Below the pieces are notes generated by a model. The model was given only the letters and a program-made list of their open reading frames with translations, was not told the origin of the DNA and ran no database searches. From assembly GCA_009379995.1 (NCBI GenBank), contig WHSR01000069.1, positions 1 through 32,793 of the forward strand: a DNA stretch of 32,793 bases. The letters are read 5' to 3'. Origin of the DNA: Streptosporangiales bacterium. GTDB taxonomy: Bacteria; Actinomycetota; Actinomycetes; Streptosporangiales; WHSR01. Shown one piece after another: positions 15,556 to 24,695 of this stretch (the first letter of the stretch is position 1; each line of letters begins with the position of its first letter). A program made the translations under genes and the position numbers.

Positions 15556-15600
15556 GCTGGTAGCCCTCACGGGGAAAGCCTTGCACGGACAATGGTCGGC

Positions 15601-16572
15601 ATGGAGTACGCGCACCTGGGCCGCAGCGGGCTGTCGGTCAGCAGGCTCTGCCTCGGCACCATGAACTTCGGGCCGGAGACGTCCGAGGCGGAGGGCCACC
15701 GGATCATGGATCGTGCCCACGAGCACGGCATCAACTTCTTCGACACCTCGAACACCTACGGCCGCCACATGGGCAAGGGCGTCACCGAGGAGATCATCGG
15801 CCGCTGGTTCGCTCGGGGCGGCGGCCGGCGGGAACGTACCGTCCTCGCCACCAAGGTGTACGGCGCGATGGGCGACTGGCCCAACGAGGGGCTCCTGTCC
15901 GCGCTGAGCATCCGCCGCGCCTGCGACGCGTCGCTGCGGCGACTGCAGACCGACCACATCGACCTGTACCAGATGCACCACGTCGACCGGAGCACGCCCT
16001 GGGAGGAGATCTGGTCGGCGATGGAGGTGCTGCACACCCAGGGCAAGATCCTCTATGTCGGCTCCTCCAACTTCGCCGGATGGCACGTCGCCCAGGCGCA
16101 GGAGGCGGCGCACCGGCGTCACTTCCTCGGGCTGGTCAGCGAGCAGTCGCTGTACAACCTGCTCGAGCGGACCGTCGAGCTCGAGGTGCTGCCCGCCTGC
16201 CGGGACTACGGGATCGGGCTGATCCCGTACAGTCCTCTGCACAGCGGTGCGCTCGGCGGCGCGCTGCGCAAACAGAAGCTGTCCCGCAGCACTGAGGACC
16301 GCCCCCGCGCCGTGCTGGCGCGGCAGCGGGACCGGATCGAGGCGTACGAGTCCCTCTGCGACGAGCTCGGCGAGCATCCGGCCAACGTCGCCCTCGCCTG
16401 GCTGCTGCACCAGCCGGGGGTGACCGCTCCGATCATCGGGCCGCGCACGGCCGAGCAGTTCGACGGCACCCTGCGGGCCGTCGAGATCACCCTCGACGAC
16501 ACCGGGCGCAAGCGGCTCGACCAGCTCTTCCCCGGCCCGGGCGGCCCGGCGCCGGAGGCGTACGCGTGGTGA
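15601..16572 (+). CDS. Aldo/keto reductase
   Basis: The 323-residue TIM-barrel oxidoreductase begins with the family hallmark MEYAHLGRSGLSVSRLCLGT. The catalytic tetrad is D48 and Y53 (FFDTSNTYG), K85 (LATKVYG) and H126 (LYQMHHVD). NADPH-binding segments are VGSSNF, LIPYSPL and the late APIIGPRTAEQ. Such enzymes of the AKR11/12-like group reduce aldehydes or sugar ketones with NADPH in the cytosol; the substrate is unknown. An in-frame ATG at 15592 would add three residues. It diverges from the propeller gene with about 45 bases between starts. Confidence 0.93.
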   Translation: MEYAHLGRSGLSVSRLCLGTMNFGPETSEAEGHRIMDRAHEHGINFFDTSNTYGRHMGKGVTEEIIGRWFARGGGRRERTVLATKVYGAMGDWPNEGLLSALSIRRACDASLRRLQTDHIDLYQMHHVDRSTPWEEIWSAMEVLHTQGKILYVGSSNFAGWHVAQAQEAAHRRHFLGLVSEQSLYNLLERTVELEVLPACRDYGIGLIPYSPLHSGALGGALRKQKLSRSTEDRPRAVLARQRDRIEAYESLCDELGEHPANVALAWLLHQPGVTAPIIGPRTAEQFDGTLRAVEITLDDTGRKRLDQLFPGPGGPAPEAYAW

Positions 16573-16600
16573 CGATCCCCCGAGCCGCGGGCCGTCGTAG

Positions 16601-16687
16601 TCAGCCCAGCAGGCCGCCCAGCAGGACCACGAGGATGAGCAGGGCAAGCACCGCGGGGATAAGCCAGGGGCGGGGACCCGGACCCAT
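16601..16687 (-). CDS. 28-residue hydrophobic membrane peptide
   Basis: A very short frame encodes MGPGPRPW followed by one hydrophobic helix to the end (LIPAVLALLILVVLLGGLLG). It would insert as a single-pass membrane peptide with little outside the bilayer. Support is indirect. The frame is all helix with no disruption, and TAGGCT (16694-16699) lies exactly six bases before the ATG, as at other leaderless starts here. That box overlaps the stop of the decayed methyltransferase, so the peptide could instead be read from the upstream operon. The family is not recognised and the coding status is uncertain. Confidence 0.45.
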   Translation of the reverse strand: MGPGPRPWLIPAVLALLILVVLLGGLLG

Positions 16688-16696
16688 GCCCGCAGC

Positions 16697-17000
16697 CTAG
16701 CCGCCCCGCCTGACGCAGGTGTACGCGCCGTACACCGGTCCGCGGAAGTCCGCGGTCACGACCTCGAAGCCCGTGGCGGCGAGCATCGGCTCCAGCAGCC
16801 ACCGGAAGGTGCTGTATTCGGTGCGGATGTGTTCGGCGAAGTCCTCGGCCGTGTACCCCTGGGCCGGGTCGTCGGCGGCGCCGTCCAGCCACCGATCGAG
16901 CACCTCGTCGGCCTCGGACGGCCAGAAGTCTGGGATCGGGATCTGGACCTGCGTGAGCCAGTTCGTCGAGCATCCAGGGCCTGGCCATTCGCCGCGTCAT
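16697..17000 (-). pseudogene. Decayed SAM methyltransferase, central domain deleted
   Basis: The gene begins normally at ATG 17000 with GAGGAG six bases upstream and reads MTRRMARPWMLDELAHAGP, the usual N-terminus of a class I SAM-dependent methyltransferase of actinobacteria. Near 16950 the similarity jumps to another frame, IPIPDFWPSEADEVLDRWL, which continues to the usual family C-terminus (EYSTFRWLLEPMLAATGFEV then FRGPVYGAYTC, stop at 16697). The SAM-binding core (about 130-150 residues) is missing and the two ends are out of frame, so no active enzyme can be made. The start overlaps the thpR stop as ATGA, showing it was the last gene of the operon. An assembly error is an alternative. 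Confidence 0.75.
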
Positions 17001-17563
17001 TCGCCGCTCCTCTTCCGCAGCGGCCAGGATTCCACCGCCTCGTACCGGATCTGCGGACCCAGATGGCTGCGCATCAGGTGGAGGGCGTCGGCGGTCCAGG
17101 AGCAGCCAGCGTAGGCGGACAGCGCCTCGACCAGCGGTCGCAGGTCGGTGGGTACGCGGCAGCGGGCGAGGGTTAGATGCGGGTGGAACCGCTGCCTGCG
17201 GTCGGCGGCGCCCACCCCGGAGCGCCGCCCCGCCGCCGACGCGGAGGCGGCCAGGCCGGCGAGTTCGCGCCGGTCGCCGTACAGTCCGGCCCACAGCACC
17301 CGGGCCCGACCGCCGCTGGGAAAGGCGCCGGCGCCGGCGAGGGAGAGATCGAGCGGGGGATGCCGGGCGGCCGCCCGTTCGAGCCGGGGCGTCAGCCGCG
17401 TCAGCGCCGTCTCGTCGACCTCACCGAAGAAGGCGAGGGTCACGTGCCGCAGGTCCTCCCGCACCCAACGCAGGTGCGGCCAGGCCGTGCGGTACGGCGC
17501 CACCGCCGCCTCGATGTCGTCAAGCGCGTCGGGCGGCGGGATGAGCGCGGCGAACAGGCGCAT
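16997..17563 (-). CDS. thpR: RNA 2',3'-cyclic phosphodiesterase (2'-5' RNA ligase family)
   Basis: The 188-residue protein has the two HxTx motifs of the 2H phosphoesterase superfamily, H40-V-T42 (RHVTLAFFG) and H129-L-T131 (HPHLTLARC), which face each other in the active cleft. Family members hydrolyse 2',3'-cyclic phosphates at RNA ends and can join 2'-5' ends in vitro. The N-terminus MRLFAALIPP and the length are typical. The gene sits two bases after the MDMPI-family gene stop and overlaps the start of the decayed methyltransferase by four bases, so the three form one operon. Confidence 0.93.
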   Translation of the reverse strand: MRLFAALIPPPDALDDIEAAVAPYRTAWPHLRWVREDLRHVTLAFFGEVDETALTRLTPRLERAAARHPPLDLSLAGAGAFPSGGRARVLWAGLYGDRRELAGLAASASAAGRRSGVGAADRRQRFHPHLTLARCRVPTDLRPLVEALSAYAGCSWTADALHLMRSHLGPQIRYEAVESWPLRKRSGE

Positions 17564-17565
17564 GG

Positions 17566-18330
17566 CTAGCGCGCGTCGCGCGGGCCGGTAATCCTGGCGA
17601 TCCGCCTTCGCGGCCAGACCGCCGCCGACCAGTCCCCCTCCACGTGGACTGACTCGTCCGGTCGCCGGCCCCACAACCACAGGTACAGCTCGGAGGGCTC
17701 CGCGCTCACCGTGGCCTGGACCGGTCCGGGGGCAGGACCCGGGGAGCGGTCCAGGTCGACCCGGTCCGGCTGCGGGGTGACCCGCCAGACGCGGTCGCCG
17801 GTACGAAAGGCGACGGTTCGGCCGTCGCCGCCGACGTCTCGCCGGGAGAAGGCGACAAGTATCGCATCGAGCACCTCGTCGATGCCGTCGATGGCAACCG
17901 AGTCGTCCACGTGGGTCACGTCGCCGAACGCCGACTGCACGTCGACCCGATGCACGGTGGTCTCGTGGGCCATGCGGCGCTTCCAGAAGCCCGCCGTTCG
18001 GTTGGTGCGCTGCCAGCTCCAGACCGGCTCGTCGTCGGCTGTGGCGGCCAGCACCTGGACGAGGTCGGCGAGTCCCTCCCGGTACCAGGCCAGCAGGGCA
18101 CCGTCGCCCTCCGGCGGAGTGACCGGAAGGTCGATGCGCTCTTGGTGACGTCCCCGGACCTGCTCGGCCCGTCCCCGGTGCACCCCGCTCACGTGCGCGA
18201 CGACGTCGCGAACCGTCCAGCCCGGACACGGCGGCACCGACCGGTCGAAACCGTCGTCCGCGGCCGTCGCCAGCAACTCACCCTCGTGCCGAAGGACGTC
18301 GAGCGGATCCATGTCGATATAGCGTGACAT
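17566..18330 (-). CDS. Maleylpyruvate isomerase-family mycothiol-dependent protein
   Basis: The 254-residue protein has an N-terminal DinB-like four-helix domain (MDMPI_N) with the conserved PCPGWTVRDVVAHVSGVHRG and AHETTVHRVDVQ segments, whose histidines typically hold a divalent metal. A C-terminal alpha/beta domain (about 165-254; DRVWRVTP, ELYLWLWGRRP) is as in other members. The family uses mycothiol as thiol cofactor; the actual reaction of most paralogues is unknown. It is the first gene of the operon with thpR and the decayed methyltransferase. ATG 18330 is used; ATG 18312 is possible. Confidence 0.87.
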   Translation of the reverse strand: MSRYIDMDPLDVLRHEGELLATAADDGFDRSVPPCPGWTVRDVVAHVSGVHRGRAEQVRGRHQERIDLPVTPPEGDGALLAWYREGLADLVQVLAATADDEPVWSWQRTNRTAGFWKRRMAHETTVHRVDVQSAFGDVTHVDDSVAIDGIDEVLDAILVAFSRRDVGGDGRTVAFRTGDRVWRVTPQPDRVDLDRSPGPAPGPVQATVSAEPSELYLWLWGRRPDESVHVEGDWSAAVWPRRRIARITGPRDAR

Positions 18331-18345
18331 CCCGGCCCCAGCCTG

Positions 18346-19635
18346 TCACGCCCGCAGGCTGGTGTGCGCCCGCAGGCCGGAACGTATATCCAGGCCGGGA
18401 CGCGGACGTACGTGCGCGCGGACGACGAGCCCCTGCCGGCGAAGCAGCACGGCGGCCGCCACGACGGCGGCGAGGATCGCGAGGACACCGCCCAGCCCGA
18501 CGCTGTACCGGGGGCCGAACGCCTCGGCGACCCAGCCGACCGCAGGTGCCCCGATCGGCGCGCTGCCCAGGAAGACGAGCATGTACAGCGACATCACCCG
18601 GCCGCGCATCACCGGCGAGGAGGTGAGCTGCACGGTGGAGTTGGCGGCCGTGTTGAACGTCAGCGCCGCGACGCCTGTGGGCACCAGCATCGCCATGACC
18701 AGCCAGTACGTCGGCATGACGGCGGTGACCAACATGAGGACGCCGAAGACGATCGCGGATCCCACCACCAGCCGCAGCCTCGGTCGGCTGCGCCGGGCGG
18801 CCACCAGCGCGCCGGCAACCGATCCGGCGGCGACGGCGCTGGACAGCAGGCCGTACCCGCTGGCGCCGGTGTGGAACACCTGGTTGGCCATCATCGCCAG
18901 GGTGACCTGGAACTTGAGACCGAACGTCGCGACGAACGCCACGATGACCAGCGCCAGCAGCAGGACGGGCTCCGAGCGGACGTAGCGCAAGCCCTCCCGG
19001 AGCTGGCCGCGGGACCGCGGCGCGCGCTCGGGCAGGTGCAGCTTGTTTTCCTGCATGCGCGACAACCCGATCAGCAGGGCCACGTACGACAGCGCGTTGA
19101 GCAGGAACACCGGGCCGATGCCCATCGCCGCGATGGCCAGCCCGGCGAGGGCGGGCCCGACGACCCGCGCCAGTTGGAAGGTGGCGCTGTTCAGCGCGAC
19201 GGCGTTGGGTAGCTCGTCGCGCCCCACCATCTCGATGACGAACGACTGGCGGGTCGGGTTGTCGAACGCGGTGACGAGGCCGAGTCCGAACGCGAGCGCG
19301 TACACGTGCCATATCTCCGCCATCCCGGACACGGTGAGGACGCCCAGCGTCAGCGCCTGCAAACCCATCGACGCCTGGGTGATCAGCAGCAGCCGCCGCT
19401 TGGAGTAGCGGTCCGCGATGACCCCGCCCCACAGGCCGAGCAGGAGCAAGGGGAGGAACTGCAACGCGAGCGTGATGCCGAGCGCGGTGCCGCTGCCGTG
19501 ACTGAGCTGCAGGACGAGCCAGTCCTGGGCGACCCGCTGCATCCAGGTGCCGGTGCTGGAGACGGCATGCCCGCCCATGAACAGCCGGAAGTTCCGGTTG
19601 TGCAGCGAGCGGAACGTCCCCTTCGACGGCCTCAT
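18346..19635 (-). CDS. MFS transporter (MFS_3 family exporter)
   Basis: The 429-residue membrane protein has about twelve hydrophobic helices. MFS_3 marks are SLHNRNFRLFMGGHAVSSTG before helix 1, GLWGGVIADRYSKRRLL in loop 2-3 and AFDNPTRQSFVIEMVG in helix 4-5. The second half contains GRVMSLYMLVFLGSAPIGAP. Proton-driven export of a toxic or secreted small molecule is likely. The ATG overlaps the marR stop as ATGA, so the pair is translationally coupled, and the MarR protein probably senses the exported compound. The frame is open to 20187, but that part is marR. Confidence 0.93.
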   Translation of the reverse strand: MRPSKGTFRSLHNRNFRLFMGGHAVSSTGTWMQRVAQDWLVLQLSHGSGTALGITLALQFLPLLLLGLWGGVIADRYSKRRLLLITQASMGLQALTLGVLTVSGMAEIWHVYALAFGLGLVTAFDNPTRQSFVIEMVGRDELPNAVALNSATFQLARVVGPALAGLAIAAMGIGPVFLLNALSYVALLIGLSRMQENKLHLPERAPRSRGQLREGLRYVRSEPVLLLALVIVAFVATFGLKFQVTLAMMANQVFHTGASGYGLLSSAVAAGSVAGALVAARRSRPRLRLVVGSAIVFGVLMLVTAVMPTYWLVMAMLVPTGVAALTFNTAANSTVQLTSSPVMRGRVMSLYMLVFLGSAPIGAPAVGWVAEAFGPRYSVGLGGVLAILAAVVAAAVLLRRQGLVVRAHVRPRPGLDIRSGLRAHTSLRA

Positions 19636-20102
19636 GAACTCGTCTTGTTCGCTTCCCCGCCCGCTCGACTCAGCTTCTCCAGGATCGGCACCGCCGCCCG
19701 GAGCGTCGCCCGTTCCTCCGGCGTCAGCTCGCGGAGCCGCCGTGCCAGCCAGGCCGTTCGCCGGCGACGGATCTCCCCGAGCAGTGCGCTCCCCTTCTCC
19801 GTCAGGGCCAGGAGCACCTGGCGTCTGTCGGTCGGATGGGAGGTACGGGCGATCAGCCCGTTTTCCTCCAGGGCGCTGATCACTCGGGTCATCGAGGGCG
19901 GCTGCACCTTCTCGTGCTCGGCCAGCTCGCCCGGGGTCATCGAACCGTTCCTCTCGATCGCTCCCAGCGCTGCCAGCTGGGTGTCGGAGAGGGAGGGATC
20001 GGCGCGTTGCAGTCGAAGCCGCCGAGCGAGCCGCATGACCGAGATGCGCAACTCGGCGGCCAAACCTGTGTCGGTACGTGTGTGCGTCCGTGTCGTCGGC
20101 AT
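19632..20102 (-). CDS. MarR-family transcriptional regulator
   Basis: The 156-residue winged-helix protein matches MarR throughout: SDTQLAALGAIERNGSMTPGELAEHEKV (helix-turn-helix lead-in), PPSMTRVISALEENGLI (recognition helix) and the wing with the DRR signature (HPTDRRQVLLALTEKG), followed by dimerisation helices. It is expected to repress itself and the overlapping MFS gene until a ligand binds. Directly upstream lies an A+T-rich inverted repeat that covers the promoter. The ATG is six bases after a TAACTA box with no Shine-Dalgarno. Confidence 0.94.
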   Translation of the reverse strand: MPTTRTHTRTDTGLAAELRISVMRLARRLRLQRADPSLSDTQLAALGAIERNGSMTPGELAEHEKVQPPSMTRVISALEENGLIARTSHPTDRRQVLLALTEKGSALLGEIRRRRTAWLARRLRELTPEERATLRAAVPILEKLSRAGGEANKTSS

Positions 20103-20103
20103 G

Positions 20104-20137
20104 ATCGTTAGTTAGAGTCATTACTTTTGCTAACGAT
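20104..20137. promoter_or_regulatory. Inverted-repeat operator and promoter of marR-MFS
   Basis: ATCGTTAG (20104-20111) and CTAACGAT (20130-20137) are perfect inverted copies separated by 18 A+T-rich bases. The minus-strand -10-like TAACTA (20109-20114) overlaps the proximal arm and lies six bases before the marR ATG. The layout fits MarR autorepression. Confidence 0.6.
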
Positions 20138-20173
20138 ATGCTGGCACATGTATTCCCGTCCAGTGGGTAGGAC

Positions 20174-20218
20174 CCGCCGAGATCCACCCTCCGCCGAGAT
20201 CCACCCTCCGCCGAGATC
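20174..20218. repeat. Tandem 17-bp repeat
   Basis: CCGCCGAGATCCACCCT occurs at 20174-20190 and again at 20191-20207, then CCGCCGAGATC (20208-20218) begins a third unit that runs into the hairpin arm. It looks like slippage duplication at the edge of the adjacent long inverted repeat. Confidence 0.85.
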
Positions 20219-20281
20219 TATGTTGTGGGGGTCGTTTTGTCCGGTTAGCCGCCCCACAACATAGATCTCGGCGGAGGGTGG
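20201..20281. repeat. Long hairpin element, copy 1 (30-bp perfect arms)
   Basis: The arm 20201-20230 and the arm 20252-20281 are perfect reverse complements over 30 bases (inner part AGATCTATGTTGTGGGG), with a 21-base loop (20231-20251). It ends one base before the stop codon of the purine permease. It could end that transcript, but the same element also stands between divergent genes at 32185-32249, so it is better seen as a dispersed palindromic repeat. Confidence 0.85.
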
Positions 20282-20282
20282 C

Positions 20283-21779
<1,497 letters not shown>

Positions 21780-22012
21780 GCGCCAGAGGGTGCCAGAAGC
21801 AGCCCGTCTTGGGAAACACCGGCGAGGTAACGGGGTGGATAAGACGGCGCTTCCGCGTAGCCGGGCCACCGGCAGGGGAAAACGGCCGACCGTCCACAGG
21901 TTGGCCCGCGTCCCTGGTTTCTGTCCGGTATGTCCTGCGATCATCGTGTAGGGGTCGGCCCCCCTGGGAGGGCGGGGGTTGCCGCCCGACCGATGGAAGC
22001 TGGGAGGGTGCG

Positions 22013-23575
22013 GTGCGGCTGGCCGACTTCTTGGACTATTGGGCTCGCGAGCAGCCCGACGCCGAGTTCGCGGTGCAGGGAGGGCGGCGGATCAGCTACC
22101 GGGAGGCGGTCACGGTAACCCACCGGCTGGCCAACTTCCTCATCGCCGCCGGGCTGGGACCCGGTGACCGGGCGGCGGTCGTCGCCACCAACAGCATCGA
22201 GTACCTGCTGCTGTACTTCGCCGCCGCCAAGACCGGCGTGGCCCTCGTCCCCGTCAACTACCGGCTGACCCCCGACGAGTGGGCGTACATCCTCGGCGAC
22301 TCCGGGTCGAGGGTGCTGTTCGCCGGGACGCGGCACGTCGACGCGCTGCACGGCATCCGGGACAGGCTCGAGACCGTTGAGCGCCTCGTCGTCCTGGACG
22401 GGCCGGGCCGGCCGGGCTGGGAGGATTCCGCAGTTCTGACCGAAGGGCCGGACACCCCGCCCGAGTGCCCGGTCGACGAGGACGGCGACGTGTACCAGAT
22501 GTACACGAGCGGGACCACCGGTCGCCCGAAGGGTGTCCTTCTCACCAACCGCGCGGTGACGGCGAACATCGTGCAGGTGGCGTTGGCGCTGGACAACCGG
22601 CCCGGCGAACGCTGTCTGGCCGCATTGCCGCTCTACCACGCCGGCATCGTGCCCACCGTCTTCGCGCCGCTGTCCCGAGGCGGCTCGCTGTGGATTCTGG
22701 AGTCCTTCGACCCGCGGCAGGCCGTACGGGTGCTGAGCGAGAAGGGGATCGGCTACACGACGCTGGTGCCCTCGATGATCCAGATGTGTCTGGTCGAGGT
22801 GCCGGACGTGTCGGCCCGGCGCTATCCCGCTCTGCGGCTGGTGCACTACGGCGCCTCGCCCATCGCGGAGAAGACGCTGCAGACGGCGATGGAGACGTTC
22901 GGATGCGACTTCGCGCAGTCCTACGGGCTGACGGAGGCGACCCAGGGCGTCACGTTCCTTTCACCCGCCGACCATCGCCGGGCCCTGGCGGGCGAGCGAC
23001 ACCTGCTGCTGGCCGCCGGCCGGCCGGCGATCGCCACCGAGGTCCGCGTCGTCGACGAGGACGACGCCCCGGTGCCGGCCGGCACCACGGGCGAGGTGGT
23101 CGTACGGGGCCCGCAGCTCATGCGGGGGTACTGGCGGCTGCCGGAGGAGTCGGCCGCCACGCTGCGCGGCGGCTGGCTGCACACCGGAGACATCGGGACC
23201 CTGGACGAGGAGGGCTACCTGTTCGTCTCCGATCGCCTCAAGGACGTGATCGTGTCGGGCGGGGAGAACGTGTACCCGCGGACCGTGGAGAACGTCCTGT
23301 TCCGGCACCCGGCCGTTGCGGACGCGGCGGTGATCGGCGTGCCCGACGAGAGGTGGGGTGAGACGGTCAAGGCGGTGGTCGTGGCGAAGGCGGACGCTGC
23401 CCCGACCGAGGAGGAGATCATCGGCTTCTGCCGGGAGAGACTCGCCGGGTTCCAGCGGCCGCGTTCGGTCGATTTCGCCGAGGCGCTGCCGAGGAACCCG
23501 AGCGGGAAGGTGCTCAAGTGGCTGCTCCGGGAGCGGTACTGGCCCGAGGGGAAACGCCGGGTAGGGGGGGCCTAG
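22013..23575 (+). CDS. Acyl-CoA synthetase (AMP-binding, class I adenylate-forming)
   Basis: The 520-residue enzyme should activate a carboxylic acid to its CoA thioester through an acyl-AMP in the cytosol. Motifs in order: P-loop YTSGTTGRPKG (about 164-174), SYGLTEAT (A5), HTGDIGTLDEEGYLFVSDR (A7/A8, with the ribose-binding Asp), KDVIVSGGENVYP (A8 hinge) and PRNPSGKVLKW with the catalytic lysine (A10). The N-terminal order fits long- or medium-chain fatty acid or aromatic acid ligases; the substrate cannot be told. The GTG start has GGAGG five bases upstream; the frame is open to 21809. It is followed after 53 bases by an enoyl-CoA hydratase-fold gene, likely one operon. Confidence 0.93.
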   Translation: MRLADFLDYWAREQPDAEFAVQGGRRISYREAVTVTHRLANFLIAAGLGPGDRAAVVATNSIEYLLLYFAAAKTGVALVPVNYRLTPDEWAYILGDSGSRVLFAGTRHVDALHGIRDRLETVERLVVLDGPGRPGWEDSAVLTEGPDTPPECPVDEDGDVYQMYTSGTTGRPKGVLLTNRAVTANIVQVALALDNRPGERCLAALPLYHAGIVPTVFAPLSRGGSLWILESFDPRQAVRVLSEKGIGYTTLVPSMIQMCLVEVPDVSARRYPALRLVHYGASPIAEKTLQTAMETFGCDFAQSYGLTEATQGVTFLSPADHRRALAGERHLLLAAGRPAIATEVRVVDEDDAPVPAGTTGEVVVRGPQLMRGYWRLPEESAATLRGGWLHTGDIGTLDEEGYLFVSDRLKDVIVSGGENVYPRTVENVLFRHPAVADAAVIGVPDERWGETVKAVVVAKADAAPTEEEIIGFCRERLAGFQRPRSVDFAEALPRNPSGKVLKWLLRERYWPEGKRRVGGA

Positions 23576-23628
23576 CCGGGGGCCGACGGGAGCCAACAGG
23601 GAGCCGACACCAAGGTTGCGAGGTGGCG

Positions 23629-24399
23629 ATGGGAGACAGACCGGTCTTGTTGGAGCTCGACGGGTCGCTGGCGTGGATCACGCTGAACCGGCCCGCCGTC
23701 TTGAACGCACTGGATCTCGCCTTGATGAAGGAACTCGACGCGGTGACCGCCGTTGCGGCGGACGCGCCCGAGGTCAGGGTGGTAGTTGTCCGCGGCGCCG
23801 GCCGAGCCTTCTGCTCCGGGCTGGACCTGAACATGATGGGCCGCGAGGGGATGCCGCCCGGCTTCTACGAGACCCAGGAGACCGCCTTCCGGGCCCTGGA
23901 GCTGATGGACAAGATCACAATCGCCGCCCTGCACGGCGACTGCCTCGGAGGCGGCGTGCAGCTGGCCATCTGCTGCGACATCCGGGTGTGCAGCAGCGAC
24001 TGCCGGCTCGGCCTGCCCGCGGTCCTCGAGGGGCTCTTCCCGGGCATGGCGCCCTACCGCCTGCCGCAGCTGATCGGGCGGGGTCCGGCCGCGCGGTTGA
24101 TCCTGTCCGGCGAGGTGATCGACGCGGACGAGGCGCGCGGCATGGGCCTGGTCGACCACTTGGTGCCCGCCGACCGGTTCGAGGGGGGGCTGGCCGAGTT
24201 CGTCGAGCTCTACCGACAGATGTCCCCGACGGCCGCCGTCGCCGCCAAGCGGTTGATGCGCCGAGCGTTCGACGGCTCCTTCGAGGACGCCCTCGCAGAG
24301 TCCCTGCCGCTCCTTGCGAACTGCCTGGCCTCCCCAGAGGTGGAGGCGGCGAAGCAGGCCTGGCGCGACCGCAAGGCGGGGCGCGGCGCGCCCAGCTGA
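23629..24399 (+). CDS. Enoyl-CoA hydratase/isomerase-fold protein lacking both catalytic Glu
   Basis: The 256-residue crotonase-fold protein has the oxyanion-hole segments FCSGLDLNMM (61-70) and LHGDCLGGGVQLAICCDI (101-118), so it should bind an acyl-CoA and polarise the thioester. Aligned by eye to rat mitochondrial enoyl-CoA hydratase, the catalytic E144 is Q111 and E164 is A131 (GLPAVLEG). Hydration is therefore unlikely by the standard mechanism. Other crotonase reactions (isomerisation, decarboxylation, thioester hydrolysis) or a binding role are open. It lies 53 bases after the acyl-CoA synthetase, which may supply its substrate. ATG 23629 has AGGTGG close upstream; an in-frame GTG at 23623 is an alternative. 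Confidence 0.9.
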   Translation: MGDRPVLLELDGSLAWITLNRPAVLNALDLALMKELDAVTAVAADAPEVRVVVVRGAGRAFCSGLDLNMMGREGMPPGFYETQETAFRALELMDKITIAALHGDCLGGGVQLAICCDIRVCSSDCRLGLPAVLEGLFPGMAPYRLPQLIGRGPAARLILSGEVIDADEARGMGLVDHLVPADRFEGGLAEFVELYRQMSPTAAVAAKRLMRRAFDGSFEDALAESLPLLANCLASPEVEAAKQAWRDRKAGRGAPS

Positions 24400-24443
24400 G
24401 GCACCTCCTGATCTCCGGGTGATCAGGGCGTTAACGGTCGCAC

Positions 24444-24449
24444 TAGGCT
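24444..24449 (+). promoter_or_regulatory. -10 box of the DUF2530 gene
   Basis: TAGGCT is followed by six bases (GGTTGA) and GTG, the same hexamer and spacing as serC, and there is no Shine-Dalgarno. It marks a separate, probably leaderless, transcription unit after the acyl-CoA genes. Confidence 0.5.
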
Positions 24450-24455
24450 GGTTGA

Positions 24456-24686
24456 GTGGTACGCGCCCGCCGGCCAAGCCCTCCGCCGCTGAGGATCAAC
24501 ATCCGCATCACCATCGCGGCGGGCACGGCGTTGTGGTCGGTCGCGCTCGTGGTGCTGCTCCTCCTGTACGACCGGATCCCCACCGACCAGCGGTGGTGGA
24601 TCTGGACCTGCGCCGCGAGCATCCTCGGCGGACTTCTCGGGCTGTGGTTCGTCCCGGTGATCGAGCGCCGCCGCAAGGACAGGTAG
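24456..24686 (+). CDS. DUF2530 small membrane protein
   Basis: The 76-residue protein has two hydrophobic helices (about 17-38 and 48-66) joined by a short polar loop YDRIPTDQRWW, and ends in a basic tail (ERRRKDR). The tryptophan-rich loop before helix 2 (WWIWTCAASILGGLLGLWF) is characteristic of DUF2530, an actinobacterial family of unknown function. It is convergent with the sacsin-like gene, with nine bases between stops. Confidence 0.85.
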   Translation: MVRARRPSPPPLRINIRITIAAGTALWSVALVVLLLLYDRIPTDQRWWIWTCAASILGGLLGLWFVPVIERRRKDR

Positions 24687-24695
24687 CGTCCCGGC

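Noticed and set aside
14554..16647. A single minus-strand frame of almost 700 codons
   Set aside because: Only the last 333 codons have a signal peptide and propeller character. The upstream part is antisense to the clear aldo/keto reductase gene and is low-complexity.
20174..20207. Tandem 17-bp units as a CRISPR array
   Set aside because: The units are directly adjacent with no spacers, and no cas gene is present.
20201..20281. Long hairpin as a plain intrinsic terminator
   Set aside because: It has no T-tract, and its second copy lies between divergent genes, where no transcript ends.
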